Part shown: positions 40,572 to 51,557 of the stretch, one piece after another
How the letters are laid out: each line of letters begins with the position of its first letter
Numbering within the stretch: position 1 is the first letter of the stretch
Assembly: GCF_903645325.1 (NCBI RefSeq)
Contig: NZ_CAHJXQ010000004.1
Location: 62,001-126,000 of the forward strand
Direction: 5' to 3'
Source: Microbacterium tenebrionis
GTDB lineage: Bacteria > Actinomycetota > Actinomycetes > Actinomycetales > Microbacteriaceae
Length of the DNA stretch: 64,000 nt
Made by a program: the position numbers and the translations under genes
The notes under the pieces: model-generated
What the model was told of the DNA's origin: nothing
Databases searched by the model: none
The model's input: only the letters and a program-made list of their open reading frames with translations

Positions 40572-41063
40572 TCAGTGCTGCTGTTCGCCGAAGCGCGCGA
40601 TCGCCTCGTCGAGGATGCGCTGCGCCTCAGCGGCGTCGCCCCACTCGTCGACCTTGACCCACTTGTTCGGCTCGAGGTCCTTGTAGTGCTCGAAGAAGTG
40701 CGCGATCTCCTTCTTCGTGTACTCGGCCAGGTCGCCGACATCCTGGATGTGCGCCCAGCGGGGGTCCTTGGAGAGCACGGCGACGAGCTTGTCGTCTCCG
40801 CCGGCCTCGTCGCTCATCTTCAGGACGGCGACGGGGCGCACCTCGACGACGACGCCGGGGTAGATGGCGTGGTCGAGCAGGACGAGGACGTCCAGCGGGT
40901 CGCCGTCCTCGCCGAGCGTGTTGTCGAAGTAGCCGTAGTCGGCCGGGTACCCGAAGGTCGTGTAGAGAACGCGGTCCAGGTGGACGCGGCCGGTCTCGTG
41001 GTCGACCTCGTACTTGACGCGGCTGCCGCGGGGGATCTCGATGACGGCGTCGTGTGCGCCCAT
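40572..41063 (-). CDS. ppa: Inorganic pyrophosphatase
   Basis: The 163-residue soluble family I pyrophosphatase starts MGAHDAVIEIPRGSRVKYEV, and keeps the active-site blocks YPADYGYFDNTLGEDGDPLD and KDPRWAHIQDVGDL. It hydrolyses pyrophosphate from biosynthetic reactions in the cytoplasm. GAGGAG lies seven to eight bases before the ATG at 41063, which makes the longer in-frame reading unnecessary. Confidence 0.97.
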   Translation of the reverse strand: MGAHDAVIEIPRGSRVKYEVDHETGRVHLDRVLYTTFGYPADYGYFDNTLGEDGDPLDVLVLLDHAIYPGVVVEVRPVAVLKMSDEAGGDDKLVAVLSKDPRWAHIQDVGDLAEYTKKEIAHFFEHYKDLEPNKWVKVDEWGDAAEAQRILDEAIARFGEQQH

Positions 41064-41210
41064 GCGTGTGCTCCTCGGAAATCGGTAGGGATGCCGGAGC
41101 AAGCTTACCCGCGCGCCCCGACGAGCCTGTTCAGCGGTCTGGCGAGAGCCCGGTCAATGCCAGCAGGAACAGCGCGAACGCGCTGAACGTCCAGCGGCTA
41201 GCGTGGTGAG

Positions 41211-42200
41211 GTGCCATCACTGAGCCCCGCTATCGCCGAGATCCGCCTGGCCGTGCGCACCGCGCTGGGGAGCCTCCCCGAGGGGGCGACGGTGATCGTC
41301 GCCCTCTCCGGCGGTGCCGATTCGCTCGCGCTCGCGGCGGCCACCGCATTCGAGGCGCGCTCGCGCGGGATCGAGGTCGTCAGCGTCACGATCGACCACG
41401 GCCTGCAGGAGGGCTCTGCGGATGCCGCGGCATCCGCCGCCGCGAAGGCCGCGGCGCTCGGCAGCCGCGCGGTCGTGGAGCGCGTCGACGTCGCCGCTGA
41501 CGCGAACGGACCGGAGGCCGCGGCGCGCGACGCGAGGTACGCGGCTCTCCGCGCTGTCGCGGCCAGGGAGCGCGCCGCCGCCGTGCTGCTCGGTCACACG
41601 CTCGACGACCAGGCTGAGACGGTGCTGCTCGGGCTGTCCCGCGGGTCGGGCGCCACGAGTCTGCAGGGCATGGCGCCGCGCCGCGAGGACGAGGACGGCA
41701 CGATCTGGATGCGCCCCATGCTCGCCGTGCGTCGGGCGACGACTGAGGCATTCTGCGCGGCATCCGATCTCGAGCCCTGGAACGACCCGCACAACCGCGA
41801 CCACCGCTTCACCCGCGTGCGGGTGCGCGAGAACGTGCTGCCCGTGCTCGAGACGGAGCTCGGGCCCGGGATCGCCGAGGCCCTGGCACGCACCGCCGAG
41901 CAGCTGCGCGAGGACGCCGAGGCGTTCGAAGAGATGATCCACGAGACGATCGAGGACATCGTCGAGCACGCCGAAGCGGGCATCTCTGTGAGCGTCGCAG
42001 CGCTCGCTGCGAATCCGGCCGCGCTGCGCAACCGGATCATCCGCCTCGTCGTCGACAGCGAGTTCGGCGTGAGCCTGACGCGATCGCAGACGCTCGAGGT
42101 CGCGCGGCTCGTCACGGACTGGTCGGGTCAGGGCCCGATCGACCTGCCGGGATGCTCGGCAGCGCGCCGCGGAGCGGGGATCGTCTTCACGGCGAAGTAG
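41211..42200 (+). CDS. tilS: tRNA(Ile)-lysidine synthase
   Basis: GTG 41211 gives 329 residues with the PP-loop SGGADSLALAAA near residue 29, the TilS-specific LGHTLDDQAETVLLGLSRGS and RVRENVLPVLE. The enzyme modifies C34 of tRNA-Ile(CAU) with lysine so that it reads AUA codons. The protein lacks the longer C-terminal domains of the E. coli enzyme, as is usual in Actinobacteria. In related genomes tilS directly precedes hpt; here a repeat and a minus-strand DUF937 gene are inserted. Confidence 0.95.
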   Translation: MPSLSPAIAEIRLAVRTALGSLPEGATVIVALSGGADSLALAAATAFEARSRGIEVVSVTIDHGLQEGSADAAASAAAKAAALGSRAVVERVDVAADANGPEAAARDARYAALRAVAARERAAAVLLGHTLDDQAETVLLGLSRGSGATSLQGMAPRREDEDGTIWMRPMLAVRRATTEAFCAASDLEPWNDPHNRDHRFTRVRVRENVLPVLETELGPGIAEALARTAEQLREDAEAFEEMIHETIEDIVEHAEAGISVSVAALAANPAALRNRIIRLVVDSEFGVSLTRSQTLEVARLVTDWSGQGPIDLPGCSAARRGAGIVFTAK

Positions 42201-42206
42201 GCGGCT

Positions 42207-42340
42207 TCGACTCGCTCCGCTCGCTCAGCCCGTTTCGTCTTCGGGCTGTGCCCTTCGCTCAACGACCCGCGGGTGAGGCGTTGCGGGTCGCTGAGCGAGC
42301 GCAGCGAGACGAAACGCGGTGAGCGACGAGCGCAACGAGG
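42207..42340. repeat. Intergenic palindromic repeat downstream of tilS
   Basis: An inner inverted repeat pairs GCTCAACGACCCGC (42257-42270) with GCGGGTCGCTGAGC (42283-42296). An outer pair is formed by CTCGCTCAG-CCCGTTTCGTC (about 42220-42240) and GAGCGAGCGCAGCGAGACGA (about 42295-42314). Such CTCGCTCAG-GTTTCGTC elements are familiar between Microbacteriaceae genes. It may terminate both converging transcripts. Confidence 0.75.
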
Positions 42341-42351
42341 AGTCGACGCGG

Positions 42352-42927
42352 CTACTTCTTGCCGCCGAACAGGCCGCCGAGGATGTCGCCGACCCCGCCG
42401 GCGCCCGAGGACGAGCCGCCGCCGAGGACGCCGCCCAGGATGTCGCCGAGGCCACCGCCCGAGGATGCCCCGCCCGCATTCCCGCCGCCGAGCAGCCCGC
42501 CGATGATGTCGCTGAGTCCGCCGCCGGAGGAGCCGTCTGCCGACTTGTTCTTGTTCGCGATCAGGCCCATGATGATCGGCGCGAGGATCGGCAGAAGCTT
42601 GCCGAAGTCGATGCCGGGCGTCTTGTCGGAGGAGTTCAGTTTCGCAGCCACCTGCTCGGCGTCGTCGCCGAGCACGTGCTTGACGATCTTCCCGCCGTCG
42701 GTCTGGTCGACGTCGTCGACCTTCTGCACGGACGTCGCACCTTCGTGACGGCGGAGTGCGCTCTGGATCGCAGCGGACCCCTCCTCGGTCTGCGCGTTCT
42801 TCGCCAGTCCGCTCAGCAGCACCGCGCCGCCCTGCTCGACGGCCTTCGAAGCCTCGGCGGGTGAGACGCCGAGCTTGGCGGCGATGTCGTCGATGGGCAC
42901 CTGCTTGAGGATGTCGTCAAGAGCCAT
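42352..42927 (-). CDS. DUF937 family protein
   Basis: The 191-residue protein has an N-terminal helical DUF937 domain ([57 protein letters not shown]) and a long Gly/Ser tail with three or four [16 protein letters not shown] repeats ending in GLFGGKK. The glycine repeats resemble those in DUF937/YidB-type proteins. Function is unknown. Orientation opposes tilS and hpt. Confidence 0.8.
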   Translation of the reverse strand: MALDDILKQVPIDDIAAKLGVSPAEASKAVEQGGAVLLSGLAKNAQTEEGSAAIQSALRRHEGATSVQKVDDVDQTDGGKIVKHVLGDDAEQVAAKLNSSDKTPGIDFGKLLPILAPIIMGLIANKNKSADGSSGGGLSDIIGGLLGGGNAGGASSGGGLGDILGGVLGGGSSSGAGGVGDILGGLFGGKK

Positions 42928-43030
42928 GGGAGATCCTTCCGTCGTGGGCGTCCGCCCGCTCGATGATCACAGTATGCCGAACGCCCAGCATCGGTCACCT
43001 GAACCAGCATCGGTCACCTAAAATCGATGC

Positions 43031-43582
43031 ATGCGCGCGGCTGAGATCCAGGACGACCTTGCAGACATCCTCGTCACCGAGGAGCAGATCAGAGCGAAGC
43101 TCGATGAGCTCGCCGCCCGGGTGGCGAAGGACTACGAGGGCAAGGACCTGCTGCTGGTCGGCGTCCTCAAGGGCGCCGTCATGGTCATGGCCGACTTCGC
43201 CCGCGCTCTGCCGTTCCACGCGCCGATGGACTGGATGGCCGTCTCCAGCTACGGCTCCAGCACGAAGTCGAGCGGTGTCGTCCAGATCCGCAAGGATCTC
43301 GACACCGATCTGCACGGCAAGCACGTGCTCATCGTCGAAGACATCATCGACTCCGGCCTCACGCTCAGCTGGTTGCTCGAGAACTTCGAGTCCCGCGGCC
43401 CCGAGTCGATCGAGGTGCTCGCGCTGCTGCGCAAGCCCGAGGCGGCGAAGGTCGAGATCGACTGCAAGTACGTCGGCTTCGACATCCCCACCGACTTCGT
43501 CGTCGGCTACGGTCTGGACTACGACGAGCGCTACCGCAACCTGCGTGATGTTGCCGTGCTCGCACCGCACGTGTATTCCTGA
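43031..43582 (+). CDS. hpt: Hypoxanthine phosphoribosyltransferase
   Basis: The 183-residue enzyme shows the purine phosphoribosyltransferase motifs [29 protein letters not shown] (flexible loop) and the PRPP-binding [18 protein letters not shown], with [14 protein letters not shown] at the end. It salvages hypoxanthine and guanine to IMP and GMP in the cytoplasm. ATG 43031 is the natural start; ftsH begins 64 bases downstream. Confidence 0.97.
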   Translation: MRAAEIQDDLADILVTEEQIRAKLDELAARVAKDYEGKDLLLVGVLKGAVMVMADFARALPFHAPMDWMAVSSYGSSTKSSGVVQIRKDLDTDLHGKHVLIVEDIIDSGLTLSWLLENFESRGPESIEVLALLRKPEAAKVEIDCKYVGFDIPTDFVVGYGLDYDERYRNLRDVAVLAPHVYS

Positions 43583-43646
43583 CGCCGGTACGCCGTGGGC
43601 GAATCACAGCGGGGGCCTAGGGCGCGCGCGATACGCTGAACGCATC

Positions 43647-45662
<2,016 letters not shown>

Positions 45663-45664
45663 TC

Positions 45665-46252
45665 GTGGCCGTCGACCGGGAACGGATCGAGCGGCTGACG
45701 CGGGAGCTGCTCGAGGCGATCGGTGAGGATCCCGATCGTCCGGGGCTGCGCCAGACCCCTGGCCGTGTCGCCGAACTGTACGACGAGTTCTTCGCAGGCG
45801 TCGGCCAGGACGCTGCGGCGCCCCTCGCGCACACGATCAGCGTCTCGCGCGGCCCCGCGCCCGAGACCCTGCCGTCGGGGGCGGTGCTGCTGCGCGACAT
45901 CCGCTTCCGCTCGGTCTGCGAGCATCATCTCCTGCCGTTCGCAGGTCATGCGCACATCGCGTACCTGCCGGGCGAGAAGGTCGTCGGCCTCGGCGCTCTC
46001 GTGAAGGTCGTCGAGACCCTCGCGGCCCGCCCGCAGGTGCAGGAGCGGCTCGGCGAGCAGATCGCCGACACGATCGCCGAGAATCTCGACAGCCGCGGCG
46101 TGCTCGTCGTGCTGGATGCTGTGCACGGCTGCGTCACGATGCGCGGCGGACGCCAGGCGGATGCCTCGACCCTGACGATCGCCGCACGCGGCGAATACAC
46201 CGAGCCCGCGGCCCGGGCGGAGCTCATCACGCTGATCGGGGGAGCGTCGTGA
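45665..46252 (+). CDS. folE: GTP cyclohydrolase I
   Basis: GTG 45665 gives 195 residues. Motifs are RQTPGRVAELYDEFFAG, RFRSVCEHHLLPFAGHAHIA (zinc Cys and His, catalytic His) and LDAVHGCVTMRG with a second zinc Cys. It converts GTP to dihydroneopterin triphosphate, the first step of folate synthesis. The stop overlaps the folP start by four bases (GTGA). Confidence 0.97.
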   Translation: MAVDRERIERLTRELLEAIGEDPDRPGLRQTPGRVAELYDEFFAGVGQDAAAPLAHTISVSRGPAPETLPSGAVLLRDIRFRSVCEHHLLPFAGHAHIAYLPGEKVVGLGALVKVVETLAARPQVQERLGEQIADTIAENLDSRGVLVVLDAVHGCVTMRGGRQADASTLTIAARGEYTEPAARAELITLIGGAS

Positions 46253-47082
46253 CCGGCATCTGGGGCATCGTCAACGTCACGACCGACTCGTTCAGCGACG
46301 GCGGGCGATATCTCGATCCGGATCGTGCGATCGCGCACGGCCTGGAGCTGCGGGATGCCGGCGCCACGGTGCTCGACGTCGGCGGGGAGTCCACTCGCCC
46401 CGGCGCCGAGCGCGTCGACCCTGCGGTCGAGGAGCAGCGCGTGATCCCGGTGATCACCGAGCTCGCCGCTCGCGGGATCGCCGTGAGCGTGGACACGCTC
46501 AACGCCTCCACCGCAGCGGCCGCCGTCGGCGCCGGTGCGCGCATCGTGAACGACGTCTCGGGCGGACTCGCCGACCCGGACATGCTCGCCGCGGTCGCGG
46601 CGTCCGGGGCCGACTACGCGATCGGCCACTGGCGCGGTCCGTCCGACGACATGTACGCGCGCGCCGACTACCTGCGCCCCTCGCGCGAGGTCGCCGGAGA
46701 GCTGCGCGAGCGCATCGGCGAGGCGGCGGCCGCCGGCATCGCGCCGTCGCGCATCATCCTCGATCCCGGCATCGGCTTCGCCAAGGCAGGTGCCCAGAAC
46801 TGGGACGTGCTGCGCGGCCTCGGCGACATCACGGCGCTCGGATACCGGGTGCTCATCGGCACGTCCCGCAAGCGGTTCCTCGTCGAGACCCTTCGCGCAG
46901 CTGGCGCCGACCCTTCGACGAGCCCAGGGAGCGGCGCAGACGACGTCTCCGTGGAGCGCCGGGATCTCGCGACCGCCGTGACGAGTGCGCTCGCCGTCCG
47001 CCACGACGTGTGGGCGGTGCGGGTGCACGACGTCGCCGCGACCCGCGACGCGCTGGCCATCGCGCACGCCTGGGAGGGCTGA
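46249..47082 (+). CDS. folP: Dihydropteroate synthase
   Basis: GTG 46249 gives 277 residues: GIVNVTTDSFSDGGRY (substrate loop), VLDVGGESTRPGAERVD, VNDVSGG, LDPGIGFAK and VLIGTSRKRFL. The enzyme joins para-aminobenzoate to the pterin. Between SRKRFL and the C-terminal helices a stretch of about 20 residues (RAAGADPSTSPGSGADD) is encoded over a copy of the dispersed TTCGAC-GCCCAGG repeat at 46911, which looks like an insertion into a tolerant loop. The folB start lies at the stop. Confidence 0.95.
   Translation: MTGIWGIVNVTTDSFSDGGRYLDPDRAIAHGLELRDAGATVLDVGGESTRPGAERVDPAVEEQRVIPVITELAARGIAVSVDTLNASTAAAAVGAGARIVNDVSGGLADPDMLAAVAASGADYAIGHWRGPSDDMYARADYLRPSREVAGELRERIGEAAAAGIAPSRIILDPGIGFAKAGAQNWDVLRGLGDITALGYRVLIGTSRKRFLVETLRAAGADPSTSPGSGADDVSVERRDLATAVTSALAVRHDVWAVRVHDVAATRDALAIAHAWEG
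46911..46930. repeat. Intragenic copy of the dispersed short repeat
   Basis: CCCTTCGACGAGCCCAGGGA lies in frame within folP and is similar to the intergenic copies at 27149 and 53371. Confidence 0.5.
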
Positions 47083-47451
47083 ATGGACGAGATCACCCTC
47101 ACCGGCCTGACCGTGTTCGGGCGTCACGGCGTCTTCGCGCACGAACGCGAGGACGGGCAGGACTTCGTCATCGACCTGCGTCTGCACCTCGACCTGTCGG
47201 CGGCCGCCGCATCCGACGACGTCCACGACACCGTGCACTACGGCGAACTCGCCGAACAGGTCGCCGCGGTCGTCGCCGGCGACCCCGTCGACCTCATCGA
47301 GACCCTCGCGCAGCGCATCGCCGACGTCGCCCTCGCCGACGAACGGGTGCGGACCGCCGAGGTCACGGTGCACAAACCGCACGCGCCGATCCCGCTGACG
47401 TTCTCCGACGTCGCCGTGACGATCCGCCGCGACCGGGATGGAGCGCTCTGA
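47083..47451 (+). CDS. folB: Dihydroneopterin aldolase
   Basis: The 122-residue enzyme has ITLTGLTVFGRHGVFAHERE (active-site Tyr/Glu region, here with FGRHGVF), DDVHDTVHYGELAEQVAAVV and the end VTVHKPHAPIPLTFSDVAVTI. It cleaves dihydroneopterin to the hydroxymethyl pterin. It starts directly at the folP stop and its stop overlaps the folK ATG by one base. Confidence 0.96.
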   Translation: MDEITLTGLTVFGRHGVFAHEREDGQDFVIDLRLHLDLSAAAASDDVHDTVHYGELAEQVAAVVAGDPVDLIETLAQRIADVALADERVRTAEVTVHKPHAPIPLTFSDVAVTIRRDRDGAL

Positions 47452-47996
47452 TGGTGCGGATGCCGCCGATCCCCGCCCGCGACCCGCGACCCGGTCGGGA
47501 CGCCGTCACCGCCGTCGTCGCCCTGGGCGCCAACCTCGGCGAGCGGAGCAGGACGATCCGCAACGCCGCCGAGCGCATCGCCCGCCTGCCGCTCGTCGAC
47601 GACGTCCGGCTGTCCGACCTGCACGAGACCGTCGCCGTGCGGCTGGACGGACCCGATCCGGAGGCCCCCGGCTATGTGAACGCCGTCGCGCTGATGACCA
47701 CGCGGCTCGCACCGCAGGTGCTGCTGGGACTCCTGCACGCGATCGAGGAGGAGCACGGCCGCGAGCGCCGGGAGCGGTGGGGCGACCGCACCCTCGACCT
47801 TGACCTCATCGCCTACGGCGATCTGCGCTCGGACGATCCGCATCTGCTGATCCCGCATCCGCGGGCCGCCGAGCGGCTGTTCGTCCTCGAGCCGTGGCTC
47901 GAACTCGACGCCGAGGCCGTGGTCCCCGGTCGCGGTCGCGTCGCCGATCTCGTCGACGATTTGCGCTGCGGCGAGGGGAGGGCGGCGGGCGGATGA
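47451..47996 (+). CDS. folK: 2-amino-4-hydroxy-6-hydroxymethyldihydropteridine diphosphokinase
   Basis: The 181-residue enzyme has VVALGANLGERSRTIRNAAE, VNAVALMTT, HGRERRERWGDRTLDLDLIA (metal-binding Asp pair) and LLIPHPRAAERLFVLEPW. It pyrophosphorylates the pterin for FolP. It has a short extra N-terminus before VTAVVALG. Its 3' end overlaps the DUF3180 gene by four bases. Confidence 0.97.
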   Translation: MVRMPPIPARDPRPGRDAVTAVVALGANLGERSRTIRNAAERIARLPLVDDVRLSDLHETVAVRLDGPDPEAPGYVNAVALMTTRLAPQVLLGLLHAIEEEHGRERRERWGDRTLDLDLIAYGDLRSDDPHLLIPHPRAAERLFVLEPWLELDAEAVVPGRGRVADLVDDLRCGEGRAAGG

Positions 47997-48475
47997 AGCG
48001 CACATCGCCTCTGATCCTCGTCCTCCTGGCGCTCGCCGGAGGCGGAGCCGGATACCTCGTGGACCACCTCCTCACCGCGGGCGGACGGGCGACCTTCGCG
48101 CCGTCGGGGTTCCTGCCCGTGCTGCTCCTGCTGCTCGCGGCGGCCGCCCTGGGGCTCGCGTGGCCGGTGCGCCGCAGCGTCCGCGGGCGGTCGCGCACGC
48201 GCGTGGATCCGTTCAGCGCGATGCGCGCGGCGACGCTGGCACGAGCATCCAGCCTGCTCGGAGCGCTCGTCGCCGGGTTCGGTGCCGGGCTGCTCGTCTT
48301 CCTCCTGTCGCGCCCGGTGGCACCCCAGGTAGGGTCGACTGTGGCGATGGCCGCACTCATCGTGAGCGCTCTCGTGCTCGTGGTCGCGGCCCTCGTCGCC
48401 GAACAGTTCTGCACCCTGCCGAAGGATCCTGATGACCGACAGCCAGATGACCCCGCCGGAGCCGACGGGAGCTGA
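47993..48475 (+). CDS. DUF3180 membrane protein
   Basis: The 160-residue protein has four membrane helices (about 7-25, 36-56, 85-105, 112-135) and matches the DUF3180 protein that regularly follows folK in Actinobacteria. No function is known. It overlaps folK by ATGA and the next gene by 44 bases, an unusually long overlap. Confidence 0.88.
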   Translation: MKRTSPLILVLLALAGGGAGYLVDHLLTAGGRATFAPSGFLPVLLLLLAAAALGLAWPVRRSVRGRSRTRVDPFSAMRAATLARASSLLGALVAGFGAGLLVFLLSRPVAPQVGSTVAMAALIVSALVLVVAALVAEQFCTLPKDPDDRQPDDPAGADGS

Positions 48476-49019
48476 TCGGCCCGAAGCGCCCTCCGTGCTC
48501 GATGAGGGCACCTACGACCGGCTGCGCGAACCGCGAGGTGCAGGGCGCCTCGCGCTCGACGGCACGTGGCACCAGATCTCCCCCCGCTACGTGACTTCGC
48601 AGTTCGTGCAGGACGGCATCCTGCTCGCCGTGCTCGTGGTGGTCGTGCTGGTCGTCGCCTTCGTGTTCGACCAGTCCTGGGTCTGGATCCCTGGCGGCAT
48701 CCTCGCCGCGGCCACCCTCATCACCCTCGCGATCCTCCCGCGACAGGCGAGGGCGATCGGCTACATGCTGCGCGATGACGACATCGTCTTCCGCAAGGGC
48801 ATCCTGTGGCAGCGCATCATCGCCGTCCCGTACGGCCGCATGCAGCTCGTCGACATCACGCACGGTCCGCTCGATCGCGCGTTCGGGGTCTCGCAGTTGA
48901 AGATGGTCACAGCCGCGGCGACCACGGGCGTGCAGATCCCCGGCCTCACGCAGGCGGCCGCCGAGGCGCTGCGCGACACGCTGATCGACGTCGCCGAGAC
49001 CCGCCGGACCGGCCTGTGA
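48432..49019 (+). CDS. PH-domain membrane protein (YdbS-like)
   Basis: The 195-residue protein has a polar N-terminus, two membrane helices (about 58-95) and a bacterial PH domain (YDB S/bPH2-type: YMLRDDDIVFRKGILWQRIIAVPYGRMQLVDI). Its ATG lies inside the end of the DUF3180 gene; the stop overlaps the next start by GTGA. The YdbS/YdbT pair is found together in many Gram-positives; in Bacillus it is linked to bacteriocin resistance, but function here is not known. Confidence 0.88.
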   Translation: MTDSQMTPPEPTGADRPEAPSVLDEGTYDRLREPRGAGRLALDGTWHQISPRYVTSQFVQDGILLAVLVVVVLVVAFVFDQSWVWIPGGILAAATLITLAILPRQARAIGYMLRDDDIVFRKGILWQRIIAVPYGRMQLVDITHGPLDRAFGVSQLKMVTAAATTGVQIPGLTQAAAEALRDTLIDVAETRRTGL

Positions 49020-50851
49020 GCACCCCCGAGCAGCCGGGAGCACCCGCCGATCAGGTGCACGGCGAGCAGCTGCAACCGCTGCCGCCGATCCCCGCGGCGC
49101 CGCCCGCCGAGGAGTCCCTGGCCGACGGGGAGTGGCACCGCCTGCACCCGCTGACGCCGCTGTTCAAGGGCGGGCTGGTGCTCATCATCGCCGCCGGCAT
49201 CGTTCTCAACAGCTTCCGCGACCGGATCATCCACTGGCTCGTGAACGCCTTCGCCCCCGAGGCGCACGTCGAGGACTACTCGGCCGGCGACCCCGTCGAC
49301 TGGGTGCTGTCGAACAACCTCATGCTCATCGCGCTCGGCATCGTGCTGGGAGTGCTGGTCGTGCTCATCGCGGCGTTCTGGCTGGTGTGGCGATTCCAGC
49401 AGTTCCGCATCTCGGACGAGCACGTCGAGGTGCGCAAGGGCATCGTCTTCCGCTCGCAGCGGCGGGCGCCCCTGGATCGCGTCCAGGGCGTGAACCTCAC
49501 CCGCCCGTTCCCGGCCAGGCTCATCGGCATGGCCAAGCTCGAGGTCGTGGGTGCGGGCACCGACGCGAACGTGCCGCTCGAGTACCTCTCGACAGCCAAG
49601 GCCGAGGGCGTGCGAGCCGACATCCTGCGGCTGGCATCAGGAGCACGCGCCGCGCGCGCGGCCCGGCAGGCGGGCACGGGACCGGCCGCAACCCGCAGGG
49701 CGCAGCTCGTCGGATCGATGAACACCGGCGTCAGCGGTCTGATCGAGGGGGTCGACCTCGCCGATGTGGCACCCGAGAGCGTCGTGAAGATCCCGACGGG
49801 CAGGCTCGTCGGATCCCAGCTCCTGTCGGGCGTGCTGTGGCTGCTGTTCTTCCTCGTGCTGTTCGGCATCACGATGGCGTTCACCGTTCCGGCGATCCTC
49901 TCCGACGGAGGCCCGGATGCCTGGTTCGGGGTGCTCGGCGTCTCTCTCGGCATCGGCATCCCGTTCGTGATCGCCGCCGTCGCGATCACCTGGGCGCAGA
50001 TCTCGAAGTCGCTGCGCTACTCGATCGCGCCGACCCCGGACGGCGTGCGCATCACCTACGGCCTGTTCACCACGATCACCGAGACGATCCCACCCGGCCG
50101 CATCTTCGCGGTCGAGGTCACCCAGTCGCTGCTGTGGCGGCCGTTCGGGTGGTGGTCGATCAAGATCAATCGGATGAGCGGCAAGAGCGCCTCGCAGCAG
50201 CAGTCGAGCACCGCCCAGCAGTTCAACGTCGTGCTGCCCGTGGGCGTCGCCTCCGACGTGCAGCGCGTGCTCGGGCTTATCCTGCCCGGCCTGCCCGCAG
50301 AGGACCTGCCGCTCGTGTGGGAGCACGGCATCCAGGGCCCGCAGGAGCAGGGCGACCCCTACCGGGTCATGGCCGGGCGCGCCTGGTGGCGCCGGCCGTT
50401 CTCATGGAGGCGGCACGGCTTCGCGGTCACCGACTTCGGCCTGCTGCTGCGCCGCGGCGTCATGTGGCGCAAACTCGCGGTGTTCCCGTTCGCGCGGATG
50501 CAGGGCATCTCGTCGCAGCAGGGGCCGGTCGACCGCCTGCAGCGCGTGGCCTACCTGAAGGCGCACAACGTCACGGGCCCTGTCCTCGGCGAGGTCGTCG
50601 GCATCGACAGCGCGATCGTCAACGAGTCGCTGAGCGACATCGCCCGGCGTGCGTCGGCTGCGGTGCAGCGCGATCACGGCCATCGCTGGGCGGTGGAGGA
50701 CGACGAGGATGCCGCCGGTTCGACCCCGCCCGCCGGTTCGACCCCGCCCGAGGGCTCGCCGGTGCCCGCTGGGACCTCCGCTCCCGGTGTGCCGGCCGTT
50801 CCACCCCCGCCGCCGGGCTGGATCGGCACTGAGGAGTCGCGTGAGGCGTGA
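49016..50851 (+). CDS. PH-domain membrane protein (YdbT-like)
   Basis: The 611-residue protein begins at GTG 49016 (GTGA overlap). It has three bPH2 domains, visible through repeated blocks VRKGIVFRSQRRAPLDRVQGV, ITYGLFTTITETIPPGRIFA and LLRRGVMWRKLAVFPFARMQG, separated by pairs of membrane helices. The tail is Pro-rich with a GSTPPAGSTPPEGS duplication. It likely forms a complex with the preceding YdbS-like protein at the membrane. Confidence 0.88.
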   Translation: MSTPEQPGAPADQVHGEQLQPLPPIPAAPPAEESLADGEWHRLHPLTPLFKGGLVLIIAAGIVLNSFRDRIIHWLVNAFAPEAHVEDYSAGDPVDWVLSNNLMLIALGIVLGVLVVLIAAFWLVWRFQQFRISDEHVEVRKGIVFRSQRRAPLDRVQGVNLTRPFPARLIGMAKLEVVGAGTDANVPLEYLSTAKAEGVRADILRLASGARAARAARQAGTGPAATRRAQLVGSMNTGVSGLIEGVDLADVAPESVVKIPTGRLVGSQLLSGVLWLLFFLVLFGITMAFTVPAILSDGGPDAWFGVLGVSLGIGIPFVIAAVAITWAQISKSLRYSIAPTPDGVRITYGLFTTITETIPPGRIFAVEVTQSLLWRPFGWWSIKINRMSGKSASQQQSSTAQQFNVVLPVGVASDVQRVLGLILPGLPAEDLPLVWEHGIQGPQEQGDPYRVMAGRAWWRRPFSWRRHGFAVTDFGLLLRRGVMWRKLAVFPFARMQGISSQQGPVDRLQRVAYLKAHNVTGPVLGEVVGIDSAIVNESLSDIARRASAAVQRDHGHRWAVEDDEDAAGSTPPAGSTPPEGSPVPAGTSAPGVPAVPPPPPGWIGTEESREA

Positions 50852-51530
50852 CGGTCGCCTCGGCGTCGGCATCATCGGCGCGGGGCGCGTCGGACCGGTG
50901 ATCGGTGCCGCTCTCGGCGGAGCCGGGCATGCGGTCGTTGGGATCACGAGCGGATCCGACGACGACCGCGTCGCCGGCATCCTGCCCGGAGTCCCCGTCC
51001 TCGACGCCGAGGAGGTGCTGCGGCGCAGCGAGCTCGTGATCCTCGCGGTGCCGCATGACGAGCTGCCGGGCCTCGTCGGCGGGCTCGCCGAGCTCGGTGC
51101 CTGGCAACCGGGCCAGCTCGTCGTGCACACCGACCCCGCCTTCGGCATCGGCGTGCTCGAGCCGGCTCAGCGGTCCGGCGCGATTGCCCTGGCAGTGCAT
51201 CCGGCGATCTCGTTCACCGGCACCTCGATGGATCTGCGGCAGCTGCAGGCCAGCTTCGCCGCGGTCACGGCGCCCGCCGCCGTTCTGCCCATCGCGCAGG
51301 CGCTGGCCGTCGAGCTCGGCTGCGAACCGGTCGTCATCGACGAGGAGGACCGCGCGGCGTACGCCGAGGCGATCTCGACGGCATCCGAGTTCTCCCGGGC
51401 CATCATCGGTCAGTCCACGTCGCTGCTGCGCGGCATCGGGATCGAGAACCCCGGCGGATACCTGTCCGCGCTCGTGCAGTCGACGATCGAGACGGCGTTG
51501 CGCGACGCATCCGGCCCTCCCGCGCTCTGA
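50841..51530 (+). CDS. Rossmann-like / DUF2520 domain protein
   Basis: GTG 50841 with GAGGAG before it gives 229 residues. The N-terminal Rossmann fold reads LGVGIIGAGRVGPVIGAALGG, followed by VILAVPHDELPGLV and AVHPAISFTGT; the rest is the helical DUF2520 domain. In Actinobacteria this gene stands just before panC, which is absent here. It is thought to be an oxidoreductase-like protein (ketopantoate-type), function unproven. The start overlaps the PH gene by 11 bases. Confidence 0.85.
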   Translation: MRRDGRLGVGIIGAGRVGPVIGAALGGAGHAVVGITSGSDDDRVAGILPGVPVLDAEEVLRRSELVILAVPHDELPGLVGGLAELGAWQPGQLVVHTDPAFGIGVLEPAQRSGAIALAVHPAISFTGTSMDLRQLQASFAAVTAPAAVLPIAQALAVELGCEPVVIDEEDRAAYAEAISTASEFSRAIIGQSTSLLRGIGIENPGGYLSALVQSTIETALRDASGPPAL

Positions 51531-51557
51531 GTCGCGCTCGACGCCGGATGCTGCCGC

